Positions 17,167 to 25,460 of a stretch of 64,000 bases of DNA are shown here, piece after piece. The stretch lies in the NCBI RefSeq assembly GCF_001590865.1, contig NZ_BBUY01000013.1, positions 77,256-141,255 of the forward strand. The letters are read 5' to 3'. The position numbers were made by a program, and so were the translations under genes. The notes beneath the pieces are model-generated. The model worked only from the letters and a program-made list of their open reading frames with translations, did not search any database and had not been told where the DNA came from. The DNA comes from Streptomyces sp. NBRC 110611 (GTDB lineage Bacteria; Actinomycetota; Actinomycetes; Streptomycetales; Streptomycetaceae). Numbering within the stretch: the stretch's first letter is position 1; each line of letters opens with the position of its first letter.

Positions 17167-18720
17167 CTAGTCGAGGTAGTCGCGGAGCACCTGCGAACGG
17201 GACGGGTGACGCAGCTTCGACATCGTCTTCGACTCGATCTGACGGATCCGCTCACGCGTGACGCCGTAGACCTTGCCGATCTCGTCCAGCGTCTTGGGCT
17301 GGCCGTCGGTGAGGCCGAAGCGCATGGAGACCACGCCCGCCTCACGCTCGGAGAGGGTGTCGAGCACGGAGTGCAGCTGCTCCTGCAGGAGCGTGAAGCT
17401 GACCGCGTCGGCCGGGACGACCGCCTCGGAGTCCTCGATGAGGTCACCGAACTCGCTGTCGCCGTCCTCGCCCAGCGGGGTGTGCAGCGAGATCGGCTCA
17501 CGGCCGTACTTCTGGACCTCGATGACCTTCTCGGGGGTCATGTCGAGTTCCTTGGCCAGCTCCTCCGGGGTGGGCTCGCGGCCCAGGTCCTGGAGCATCT
17601 GACGCTGGACGCGCGCCAGCTTGTTGATGACCTCGACCATGTGGACGGGGATACGGATCGTACGGGCCTGGTCGGCCATGGCGCGGGTGATGGCCTGACG
17701 GATCCACCACGTCGCGTAGGTCGAGAACTTGTAGCCCTTGGTGTAGTCGAACTTCTCGACCGCACGGATCAGGCCGAGGTTGCCCTCCTGGATCAGGTCC
17801 AGGAAGAGCATGCCGCGGCCGGTGTACCGCTTGGCGAGGGAGACGACCAGTCGGAGGTTGGCCTCCAGCAGGTGGTTCTTCGCCCGGCGGCCGTCCTCGG
17901 CGATGATCTCCAGCTCGCGCTTGAGCTTCGGCGCGAGCTTGTCGGAGTTCGCCAGCTTGTCCTCGGCGAACAGGCCGGCCTCGATGCGCTTGGCGAGCTC
18001 CACCTCCTGCTCGGCGTTGAGGAGCGGGACCTTGCCGATCTGCTTGAGGTAGTCCTTGACCGGGTCGGCCGTGGCGCCGGCCGCGGCGACCTGCTGCGCG
18101 GGGGCGTCGTCCTCGTCCTCGTCGGACAGGACGAAACCGGCGTTCTCCGCACCCTCGGGAGCCTCCGGGTCGCCCTTGCCGGGCACCGGGGTCTCCTCGG
18201 TCACGTCGTCGTCGAGCAGCTCGTCGACGTCCTTCTTGGACGTGGCCTTCTTGGCGGTGGCCTTCTTGGCCGTGGTCTTCTTCGCGGCCGCCTTCTTGGC
18301 GGTCGTGGTCTTCTTCGCCGCCGCCTTCTTCGCAGGCGCGGACTCGGACTCACCGGCCGACGGGTCCGCCACGGAGGCGGTGGCCGCGGCGGCGGTGGTC
18401 TTCTTGACCGTGGCGGTCTTGGCCGCGACGGTCTTGGTGGCGGTGCGCTTCGCCGGACTCTTCGCTGCGACGCTCTTGCGGGTGCGCTTGGGCGCCTCTG
18501 CGGCACTGACCATCAGCGTCACACCCTCCTCGTCGAGGATCTGGTTGAGGCTGCGCAGAACGTTCTTCCACTGGGTTGGCGGAATCTGGTCAGCCTCGAA
18601 GGCCCGACGCACGTCATCGCCGGCGATCTGCCCATCTGCCTTTCCCCGCTCGATGAGCGCCATCACAGACTCGGACTCGGCGATCTCCGGCGGGAGCGTA
18701 CGGGATGTGCTGGCCGACAC
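17167..18720 (-). CDS. hrdB: Principal RNA polymerase sigma factor HrdB
   Basis: 517 residues, the essential group 1 sigma-70. Regions: a small N-terminal acidic/helical domain (1.1-like), then a Lys/Ala/Thr-rich linker (about 85-170) with repeated AKKTTAKK-type units, an acidic stretch with DEDEDDAP, region 1.2 (DPVKDYLKQIGKVPLLNAE), region 2 with EGNLGLIRAVEKFDYTKGYK and YATWWIRQAI, region 3, and region 4.2 with GVTRERIRQIESKTMSKLR. It directs housekeeping transcription. The start is a GTG at 18720 with GAGAGG 6 nt upstream, giving the N terminus SASTSRTLPPE. Confidence 0.97.
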   Translation of the reverse strand: MSASTSRTLPPEIAESESVMALIERGKADGQIAGDDVRRAFEADQIPPTQWKNVLRSLNQILDEEGVTLMVSAAEAPKRTRKSVAAKSPAKRTATKTVAAKTATVKKTTAAAATASVADPSAGESESAPAKKAAAKKTTTAKKAAAKKTTAKKATAKKATSKKDVDELLDDDVTEETPVPGKGDPEAPEGAENAGFVLSDEDEDDAPAQQVAAAGATADPVKDYLKQIGKVPLLNAEQEVELAKRIEAGLFAEDKLANSDKLAPKLKRELEIIAEDGRRAKNHLLEANLRLVVSLAKRYTGRGMLFLDLIQEGNLGLIRAVEKFDYTKGYKFSTYATWWIRQAITRAMADQARTIRIPVHMVEVINKLARVQRQMLQDLGREPTPEELAKELDMTPEKVIEVQKYGREPISLHTPLGEDGDSEFGDLIEDSEAVVPADAVSFTLLQEQLHSVLDTLSEREAGVVSMRFGLTDGQPKTLDEIGKVYGVTRERIRQIESKTMSKLRHPSRSQVLRDYLD

Positions 18721-19123
18721 GAACAACCTCTCGGAACGATGGAAACGGCTTCCGACCCCGTCCTGTATGGATCGGAGCCGACGACCGCCGGTGGGGATGG
18801 ACCGACGGCGCGGGGGCAACCGGGGAGTTGAACAGCGCCTCACACGCCGCTCGTATTCCCTCCTCGGCTATCACCTCTTAAGTCATCGCGCTTCCCGGAA
18901 CAGCGTTACGCCCAATCTGCGTGGCCCGAGTCACACCCCATAACCACCCATTCCCTGTCATATGACATGCAATCCTCCCGGGGCCTGCCGCCGGATCCGG
19001 TCGACACCCCGGATCCGGCGATCATGCGCGCCTCCGCCGCGTACGGCGTGCCCCGCCCGAGGGGGACGCGGGGCACGGGGGCCGCGCGGCGCCTACGGTC
19101 CGTACGCGGTCGAGTACGGGCCT
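18721..19123 (-). other. 403-bp region upstream of hrdB
   Basis: Holds the hrdB promoter(s) and leader and the 3' flank of the GntR gene. Candidate elements on the minus strand include GGGAAT motifs near 18863 and 18953. None has a correctly spaced partner, so no promoter is assigned. Confidence 0.4.
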
Positions 19124-20068
19124 TCAGTGCTCGCGGGGCGCGGGGACGACGTGGTCCACGGGCGTCCCGGAGCCCTGGCCGGCGGTCTCGAGGTGGGCCG
19201 CGAGGAGCTGGCGCATCGCGGATTCGGCCGCCGCGGCGTCCCCGCCGCCGATGGCGTCGACGACCCTCATGTGCTGGCCCACGGACGTCTCGACCGGCCG
19301 TTCGCAGCCCCCGGACCCTCCGGAGACATGCAGGGCGGCGGAGACGATGCCCGAGAGGTGCTCGAGCATGCGGTTGCCGGCGAGCTGCAGCAGCAGCGAG
19401 TGGAACTCGGCGTCGGCCCGGGTGAAGGTCATGGTGTCGCCCTGGGCCGCGGAGTGGCCCATGATCTCGACCATGTCGGCGAGCCGCTGCTGGATGTCCT
19501 CGCGGCCGTGGCCGGCGGCGAGCCGGGCGGCCAGCGGCTCGATCGTCCAGCGCAGCTCGCACAGCTCGCGGCGCTGGTCGTCGCGCTGCGGACCGTAGGC
19601 CCGCCATTCGATGATGTCGGGGTCGAGGAGGTTCCAGTCGCTGACCGGGCGTACCCGGGTGCCCACGTTGGGGCGCGCGCTGACGAGACCCTTGGCCTCG
19701 AGAACGCGCAGCGACTCACGGACGACGGTGCGGGAGACCTCGAAGCGCTGGCCGATCTCCTCGGGGACGAGCGGACGGTCGGCGCCGAGATCGCCGGAGA
19801 CGATCATCTGGCCGAGCTGCTGGACGAGTTGGCCGTGCAGGCCGCGGCCGCGGCTGCCGGCCGCGCGGCGGCCGACCCGGCCGATGTCCGTCTCGGAGCC
19901 TTCCCAGACCTGTGGAACGCGCTCGGCCCGGTCCGGACTGGCCGTGCTGTTCGCGTTCGCAGCGTTGGCAGCGTTGGCGTAGGGGTAGCGGTCAAGCTCG
20001 CCCGGGCCTGCGAGGCCGGTGTCGCCGGGGCGAGCCGCGGTCATCATGGTGTGCGCAAGGGTACTCAC
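19124..20068 (-). CDS. GntR-family transcriptional regulator, FadR/FCD type
   Basis: 314 residues from a GTG at 20068 with AAAGGA just upstream. The first 80 residues are an unusual Asn/Ala-rich, probably disordered extension. The winged helix follows (LGQMIVSGDL, LVPEEIGQRFEVSRTVVRES, RVLEAKGLVSARPNVGTRV), then an FCD domain with a probable metal/ligand set DAEFHSLLLQLAGN and QHMRVVDAI. Resembles FadR-type regulators of sugar-acid or organic-acid pathways, but no such enzymes are adjacent, so the target is unknown. Confidence 0.88.
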   Translation of the reverse strand: MSTLAHTMMTAARPGDTGLAGPGELDRYPYANAANAANANSTASPDRAERVPQVWEGSETDIGRVGRRAAGSRGRGLHGQLVQQLGQMIVSGDLGADRPLVPEEIGQRFEVSRTVVRESLRVLEAKGLVSARPNVGTRVRPVSDWNLLDPDIIEWRAYGPQRDDQRRELCELRWTIEPLAARLAAGHGREDIQQRLADMVEIMGHSAAQGDTMTFTRADAEFHSLLLQLAGNRMLEHLSGIVSAALHVSGGSGGCERPVETSVGQHMRVVDAIGGGDAAAAESAMRQLLAAHLETAGQGSGTPVDHVVPAPREH

Positions 20069-20654
20069 GCATCCTTTGTCGGCGGCACTCCGAACGCCCT
20101 TGAGGTCTTTGGTGAAAAGCACACGAAAGGGTGATCGCCCCCCATCCCCGAATTGACGCTTTATCGGAAAGAAATGCGCTCTCCACGGCGAGTTGCGGAC
20201 AGCGGCCGGTACAACACAGCGACAAAACAGGCTTCTTACTCGGTCAGAACCCGCAGCCGCATAGCACAGCGGATGCATTTCCGCAGACCAGGGCCGGTGG
20301 GTCCCAAACTCCGGACAGAGCGGGCGAATTGGTCTACGGGCCGCCGCACGACCGAACTGTCACGGTCGAATCCAGAGGGGCACTTGACGGCCGCGGAACG
20401 GCCATGGAACAGCCGCGGAACGAGAAGCGGATGATCACGCGGAGGGCGGCCGCACATGGCCCGGAAGGCTCGCGGAACACCGGCGCCAACCCCTGTTGTT
20501 CCAGAACCGGGTACGGCGCATGACGCCACCCACGCGCCTCCCCGGCCATGGAACGCCATTTCCCGGAAGGGGAGTTACAGGAGGGGAGTCACGGGAAGGG
20601 GAAGCGGAGGTGGGTGAGGGGGGAGGGGGACGAGCGCGTCAGCGCCGGCGGCGC
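20069..20654. other. 586-bp intergenic region with no recognised gene
   Basis: Lies between the GntR gene and the Nudix gene, both on the minus strand. It is slightly less GC-rich than its surroundings near 20100-20250 (AT-rich patch TTGACGCTTTATCGG), which is probably the GntR promoter area. Short open frames on both strands lack ribosome sites and codon bias. Confidence 0.45.
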
Positions 20655-21419
20655 TCAGACCTCCGGGCGCAGCATCGGCGGATTGAGCAGCGTCGCCCCG
20701 CCGGCTCTGAACAGCTGGGCGGGCCGGCCGCCCTGGCGGGTCGTGGTGCCGCCCGTGGGCACCAGGAATCCGGGGGTGCCGGTCACCTTGCGGTGGAAGT
20801 TGCGGGGGTCCAGCGCGACGCCCCAGACCGCCTCGTAGACCCGCCGCAGCTCGCCGACGGTGAACTCCGGCGGGCAGAAGGCCGTGGCGAGCGAGGAGTA
20901 CTCGATCTTCGAGCGGGCGCGCTCCACACCGTCACCGAGGATCCGCGCGTGGTCGAAGGCGAGCGGCGCCCCCAGCTCGCCCTCGCGGACCCGGGCGTCG
21001 CCCTGCTCCAGCAGGGTCTCCACCGGCGCCCAGCGTGCGCTGTGCGCGTCCCCGCCCGGTGTGGGAGCGGGCAGGTCGGGGGCGAGGACCAGGTGTGCGA
21101 CGCTGACGACGCGCATCCGGGGGTCACGCTGGGGATCACCGTACGTCGCGAGCTGTTCGAGGTGGGCACCGTACGCGGGCGCCGGGCCCGTCGGGGACTG
21201 GGCGTGCAGGCCGGTCTCCTCGGCGAGCTCCCGGGCCGCGGCGGCCTCCAGATCCTCGTCGGCCCGGACGAATCCGCCGGGCAGCGCCCAGCGGCCCTGG
21301 AACGGCGGCTCACCACGGCGCACGGCCAGCGCGCACAGGGCGTGGCGGCGCACGGTGAGCACGACCAGGTCGACGGTGACAGCGAAGGGCGGGAAGGCCG
21401 ACGGGTCGTAGGGAGGCAT
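20655..21419 (-). CDS. NrtR-like Nudix-domain transcriptional regulator
   Basis: 254 residues. A Nudix fold carries the Nudix-box region GGFVRADEDLEAAAAREL followed by AEETGL. It is joined to a C-terminal winged-helix segment with FTVGELRRVYEAVWG, LDPRNFHRKV and RPAQLFRAG, the signature of the NrtR family. NrtR proteins sense ADP-ribose or related nucleotides and control NAD metabolism or sugar genes. The Nudix box looks intact, so hydrolysis is also possible. No NAD biosynthesis gene is adjacent. ATG start at 21419. Confidence 0.87.
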   Translation of the reverse strand: MPPYDPSAFPPFAVTVDLVVLTVRRHALCALAVRRGEPPFQGRWALPGGFVRADEDLEAAAARELAEETGLHAQSPTGPAPAYGAHLEQLATYGDPQRDPRMRVVSVAHLVLAPDLPAPTPGGDAHSARWAPVETLLEQGDARVREGELGAPLAFDHARILGDGVERARSKIEYSSLATAFCPPEFTVGELRRVYEAVWGVALDPRNFHRKVTGTPGFLVPTGGTTTRQGGRPAQLFRAGGATLLNPPMLRPEV

Positions 21420-21467
21420 GCCGTGATCATAGTCGTCCGCCTGACGATAAACAGGCCACTCGACACC

Positions 21468-23585
21468 TCACGAACCCAGCTGCAGACCTTCCGCCGCGGC
21501 CTCCACCATGCCCAGGCCGAGCCTGCTGACCCGTACGGCGAACGGCTGCTCCGCGACGCTCAGGCCGGTGAGCTGTATCGCGCCGAGCGGGGCGGTGCCG
21601 AGCGGCCGCACGGAGACCGTCCCGGCCGGCACGTCGGGGCGCACACCGGCGAGCGCGACCAGTAGGTGCACCGCACCGGCCGCCGCCACCGCGGCCGGAC
21701 GGCAGGCGGCCGGATGCGGGACCGGGGCGCCGTCGGCGGTGCGCTGCGCCCCCGCGTACATCTCCGGGAGCCGGTACCCGAAGCTCTCCGCAGCGTCGAG
21801 GACGCCCCTCGTCAGGGCACCGGCCGCCCGCTCGTGGCCGGCGGCGGCCAGGCCGGCGGCGGCGACCGCCGTCTCGTGGACACGGACCGCGCCGCTGCGA
21901 TGACCGAAGGGGTTGTAGCCGGTCTCCCTGGCACCGAGCCCCCGCAGGCCCCACCCGGAGTCCATCGCCGGGCCGCCGAGCAGCCTGGCCAGCTGATCCG
22001 TCTGGGCCGCGTCCAGCAGCCCGGGACCGAGGGCACCACCGCCGAGCAGTCCGGTGTCCAGGAGATGGGCGGCGGTGGAGCCCAGGTGCGGTACCGGCCG
22101 CCCGTCGGCCGTGAGCAGGGCGGCGGGCCGGCCGCCCGCGCGGTCCTCGGCCCAGAAGTCCGAACGGAACCGGCTCCGCAGCTCAGCCGCCCACTCCCGG
22201 AGCTCCGCCCCGTCGGACAGCCCGTAGGTATCGAGGAGGTCGGCGCCCAGCAGGGCGGCCCGGTGGGCATGGGCCTGGGTTTCGCAGCGGTACGGCCCGT
22301 CGGGTGCGGGGTCCGGGACATAGCCGCCGCGGCCGCCGCCCGAGGCGTCGGCGGCGGTCCGCAGCCACCTCAGGCAGCGCTCCGCCGCCGGCATCAGCCG
22401 CTCGGTCTCCTGCTCGGGCAGACCCCAGCGGCGCGCCTCTGCGAGCACGGCGGGGAAGAGCAGGGTCGCTTCGACACCGGTACAGCTGGGCGGGGCGTGC
22501 GGTCCCGCGTCCCGGAGCGCCCCGGGGATTCGGCCGAAATCCACCCCTGGTGCGGCGCATTGGCTGCGGGCGAGCGCGCGGAGCGTGCCCGCGGCGAGCC
22601 GGGTGCCGAGCGGCAGCAGCATACGGGCGGTCCACAGGGCCTCGGCCGGCGCCGGACCGCAGCGCCAGGGGAAGCCGCCCGCGACGTACGCGTCCGCGGG
22701 AGCGGCCGGGTCCCGCAGCACCAGGCCGTACAGATCGTCGAGGCTGCCCGCCATGAGGGCGTCGGCCCGGTGGTCGTCACACTCCAGGCGGGCGGACGTC
22801 CAGGGCCGGGGTGGCCGGTCGGCGCGGGCCCGGGGTGCGAACACTCCGCCGCGCTGGCCGGGGATGTGGGTACCCCCGGAGTGGTGGTGGCCGCCCGAGG
22901 GGCAGCCGGCCGGCCCGCCGGGAGTGTGTTCCAGCCCGGCGTGCAGTTCGATGGTGCGCCGGCCACCGGGCGGCAGGTCCAGTTCCCAGCGGAGCAGCCC
23001 CGCCGAGGCCAGGGCGTCCTCGGGTGCGGGGCTCGCGGCCACCGTCGCGTGCACCCCCGGCCCGGACCAGCGGAGCCCGGAGCCGTGCACCACGGCCCGC
23101 AGTTCGGGCCCCGGGAGGCCGACCGCGACGGCGCCCAGCTCCGCGAGGTCCGTCCCCAGCCGGATCTCGACCGGCAGCCGGACGGGCCGGGCGGCGCTGC
23201 TGTGGAAGGTGATCCGTTCCGTGCCGTCGGCGCAGCGCAGGCGTTCCAGAGAGATCTCGGGGTCCGGCCCGCGCTCGCCGGTTCTGCGGACCGTTCCGAC
23301 GAAGCGGGCACGGTCCGCTCCGGTCAACCGCCCTTGGACGACGAGCGGTTCACCTCCCGCTGCCCGCAGTTCGCAGTGGGACAGGACTCTTCGGCCGTCG
23401 CGGTAGAAGCCGTCCAGGCCGTGACCGGTCAGCTGCCCCGAGGCGGGTGACACGGCGAGGGCCGGGAGGGCGACACAGACCAGTGAATCGTGGACGGGCT
23501 GCGGCTGTGCGGCCCGGGCCGGCGCCGCACGCCGCTCCGCGGGTGGCCGGCCGACCGGTTGGACGGTGGGGACGATGCCTGGCAC
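21468..23585 (-). CDS. Glycogen debranching enzyme-like (amylo-alpha-1,6-glucosidase family) protein
   Basis: 705 residues. The N-terminal third has the GDE_N_bis-type opening (DGFYRDGRRVLSHCELRA) followed by beta-rich segments. The C-terminal half is an (alpha/alpha)6-barrel with YVAGGFPW, LGTRLAAGTLRALA, CTGVEATLLFP, SGWGLRGLGARETGYNPFGH and YRLPEMYAG. The family includes archaeal-type debranching enzymes and many uncharacterised cytoplasmic glucosidases. A Gly/His-rich linker (about 300-330) separates the halves. The start is a GTG at 23585 with AGGGAG 8 nt upstream. The substrate is probably an alpha-glucan. Confidence 0.82.
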   Translation of the reverse strand: MPGIVPTVQPVGRPPAERRAAPARAAQPQPVHDSLVCVALPALAVSPASGQLTGHGLDGFYRDGRRVLSHCELRAAGGEPLVVQGRLTGADRARFVGTVRRTGERGPDPEISLERLRCADGTERITFHSSAARPVRLPVEIRLGTDLAELGAVAVGLPGPELRAVVHGSGLRWSGPGVHATVAASPAPEDALASAGLLRWELDLPPGGRRTIELHAGLEHTPGGPAGCPSGGHHHSGGTHIPGQRGGVFAPRARADRPPRPWTSARLECDDHRADALMAGSLDDLYGLVLRDPAAPADAYVAGGFPWRCGPAPAEALWTARMLLPLGTRLAAGTLRALARSQCAAPGVDFGRIPGALRDAGPHAPPSCTGVEATLLFPAVLAEARRWGLPEQETERLMPAAERCLRWLRTAADASGGGRGGYVPDPAPDGPYRCETQAHAHRAALLGADLLDTYGLSDGAELREWAAELRSRFRSDFWAEDRAGGRPAALLTADGRPVPHLGSTAAHLLDTGLLGGGALGPGLLDAAQTDQLARLLGGPAMDSGWGLRGLGARETGYNPFGHRSGAVRVHETAVAAAGLAAAGHERAAGALTRGVLDAAESFGYRLPEMYAGAQRTADGAPVPHPAACRPAAVAAAGAVHLLVALAGVRPDVPAGTVSVRPLGTAPLGAIQLTGLSVAEQPFAVRVSRLGLGMVEAAAEGLQLGS

Positions 23586-23689
23586 GCTCTGCGCTCCCTG
23601 GTGAGGTCGGGGGTCCGTACGGACTACGCCACTCAGGTGAACGCGCGGGCCGCCGCCCAGGTCACGCCGACCGCGCCGGGCCGGCGCGA

Positions 23690-25309
23690 TCACCGCCGGC
23701 TCCGGTCGTCGCCCCGGCCGGCCCGACGCCGGCCGCGCCCGTCGGTGGTCCGCGCGCCTGGTCCGGTGCCGCCCCGTGGCCCGCGCGGACGGGCGGCGGC
23801 TCCGGGACGCACCGGCCCCGGCCGCCTCGTGGACCGCGAGGCGCCCTGGTCGGCGGGCGCGGATCCGGCGGACGCCGCCGAGCCGCCGGTGGTGCCGGCC
23901 GCTCCCCGGTGCTGCTCGCGCAGGCAGCGGCGCAACGGCTCCGGATCGAGGCCCTCGTTGATGGCGCGGTGCATCAGCCGGGCGAAGGTGTAGTCGGGAT
24001 CGATGGCCAGCGCGCAGCCGAGAGCGACACGGGCGGAGGGGCCGTCCTCGGTGGACCAGCAGACCCACCCGGCCAGGGTGAGCGGTGCCACCGCGTGGTC
24101 GGCGTAGCTGCCGGCGCACCGACGGGCGAGGGCCCGCCAGAGCCGGAGGGCCGGTGCGGCGGCGGGGCCGTCCATCCACCCCGCGGCGCGGTCACGGGTG
24201 AGCCGGTCCTGGAGGCCGAGGATCAGGCCGGCGGCCTCGGCGTCGGTGATCAGCGCGTCGTCACAGGCGTCCCGGGCCCGGTTGCTGCCCGCGGGGGTGT
24301 CCTGCCGGAACCGGTGGATCATGGCGGAGGCCAGCTCGAGAGTCTCCTCTCGGACCACCACCGCGCTCGCCCCGCGGAGCATCCGCGGGAGGAGCCGGGC
24401 GGCCGCCGCGTCCAGCGCCTTCTCCTGGTCGGCAGCGCGCGGTCCGGTACGGGGCTTCAGCCTGGCCTCCATCTCCTTGAGCGAACCGCGGACCTGCATT
24501 CCCGCGTACGCGGCGGCCGCGGCCATCACCGAGGTGCCCGGTGCGACCATCGGCGTACCCTCCGCCGGGCAGCAGCGGAAGTCAGGGCAACAGTAGGACC
24601 AGAAGCGGCCGTTGGAGAGGCACAGGGCCTCCAGGACGGGGACGTCGAGCGCGCCGCACGCGATGCGCAGCCTCTGGGCCAGGGGGCGCAGCCGGTCCTT
24701 GACATCCTTGCCGCTCTCGCCCGCCGCGGGCTCCTGGCACAGGTAGACGACGATCGCCGAGGGCCGGGCGGCGCCCTCCTGACCGGCCGGGATCAGGCAC
24801 TCGGCGAGTTCGTCCGCGATGTCCGGCCACTGCCCGGTGTCGGTCGGGATGCCGAGCCGGACCCGGCCGCCGAAGCGTCCGCGCTCGCCGTGCAGGGCGA
24901 CCATCACGATCGAGTCGTCCGGGTAGAAGCCCATCAGGTAGGGGAGGGCGTCGGCGAGCTCGGCCGGGCCGCGCAGGGTGACCTGGGCCTCGGCGGGCGG
25001 GGCGGTCCGGTCGGCCGGTCCGCCGGGACGGACGGTACGTGCCGGGCCCGTGAAGTCAGAAGTGGGGTCAGAAGTGGCGTCAGCGGCGTTCGTGGAGTCC
25101 GGGGCGGTCGGGGAAGTCGAGGCAGTCGGGGAAGTCGGGGAGACCGGAGAGGCCGGGGACGTACAGGAGGACGAGGGGTCAGGGACGCGCGGGTCCAGGG
25201 CGGTCGGGTCCGGGGCGGTCGGCGGCGCCGGGGGCGGCGTCGCCACGGGGTCGGCGTCGGTGCCGTGCTTACGCGGTTCGCTCTTACGCGGTTCGCTGTG
25301 CGGATTCAT
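23690..25309 (-). CDS. DUF4192-domain protein
   Basis: 539 residues. An N-terminal low-complexity Ser/Pro/Thr-rich region contains a duplicated SEPRK pentapeptide, then a DUF4192 domain begins at LRGPAELADALPYLMGFYP. The C terminus is a long Arg/Pro/Gly-rich tail. DUF4192 is widespread in actinobacteria and has no established function. The ATG at 25309 has only a weak ribosome site. It shares its upstream region with a pair of DnaA boxes and lies downstream of the RecQ-like gene on the same strand. Confidence 0.85.
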   Translation of the reverse strand: MNPHSEPRKSEPRKHGTDADPVATPPPAPPTAPDPTALDPRVPDPSSSCTSPASPVSPTSPTASTSPTAPDSTNAADATSDPTSDFTGPARTVRPGGPADRTAPPAEAQVTLRGPAELADALPYLMGFYPDDSIVMVALHGERGRFGGRVRLGIPTDTGQWPDIADELAECLIPAGQEGAARPSAIVVYLCQEPAAGESGKDVKDRLRPLAQRLRIACGALDVPVLEALCLSNGRFWSYCCPDFRCCPAEGTPMVAPGTSVMAAAAAYAGMQVRGSLKEMEARLKPRTGPRAADQEKALDAAAARLLPRMLRGASAVVVREETLELASAMIHRFRQDTPAGSNRARDACDDALITDAEAAGLILGLQDRLTRDRAAGWMDGPAAAPALRLWRALARRCAGSYADHAVAPLTLAGWVCWSTEDGPSARVALGCALAIDPDYTFARLMHRAINEGLDPEPLRRCLREQHRGAAGTTGGSAASAGSAPADQGASRSTRRPGPVRPGAAARPRGPRGGTGPGARTTDGRGRRRAGRGDDRSRR

Positions 25310-25349
25310 GGCTCGAAGATCCCGCAGCCGGCCGTTGCACCGCGACCCC

Positions 25350-25383
25350 TGTGGATAACTCGCGGGTGACGAAGTTATCCACA
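25350..25383. promoter_or_regulatory. Inverted pair of perfect DnaA boxes
   Basis: TGTGGATAAC (25350-25359) and its exact complement GTTATCCACA (25374-25383), 14 bp apart. Each contains TTATCCACA, the high-affinity DnaA-box consensus. They lie 40 bp upstream of the DUF4192 gene and 78 bp beyond the RecQ stop. The sequence could alternatively act as a hairpin, but a match to a nine-base consensus in both arms is hard to explain that way in such GC-rich DNA. Confidence 0.7.
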
Positions 25384-25460
25384 ACTCCCGGCGGTGGCTG
25401 GCGCGTTGTCAGTGGCTTCGGGTTGCGTGGGGGCTTGAGCGACAGGGGCGCTCGTCGCCG

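Noticed and set aside
18840..18960. SigR-like promoter (GGGAAT ... GTT) upstream of hrdB
   Set aside because: A GGGAAT followed by GTT exists, but the spacer is 21 nt, longer than the usual 18-19. No reliable start assignment.
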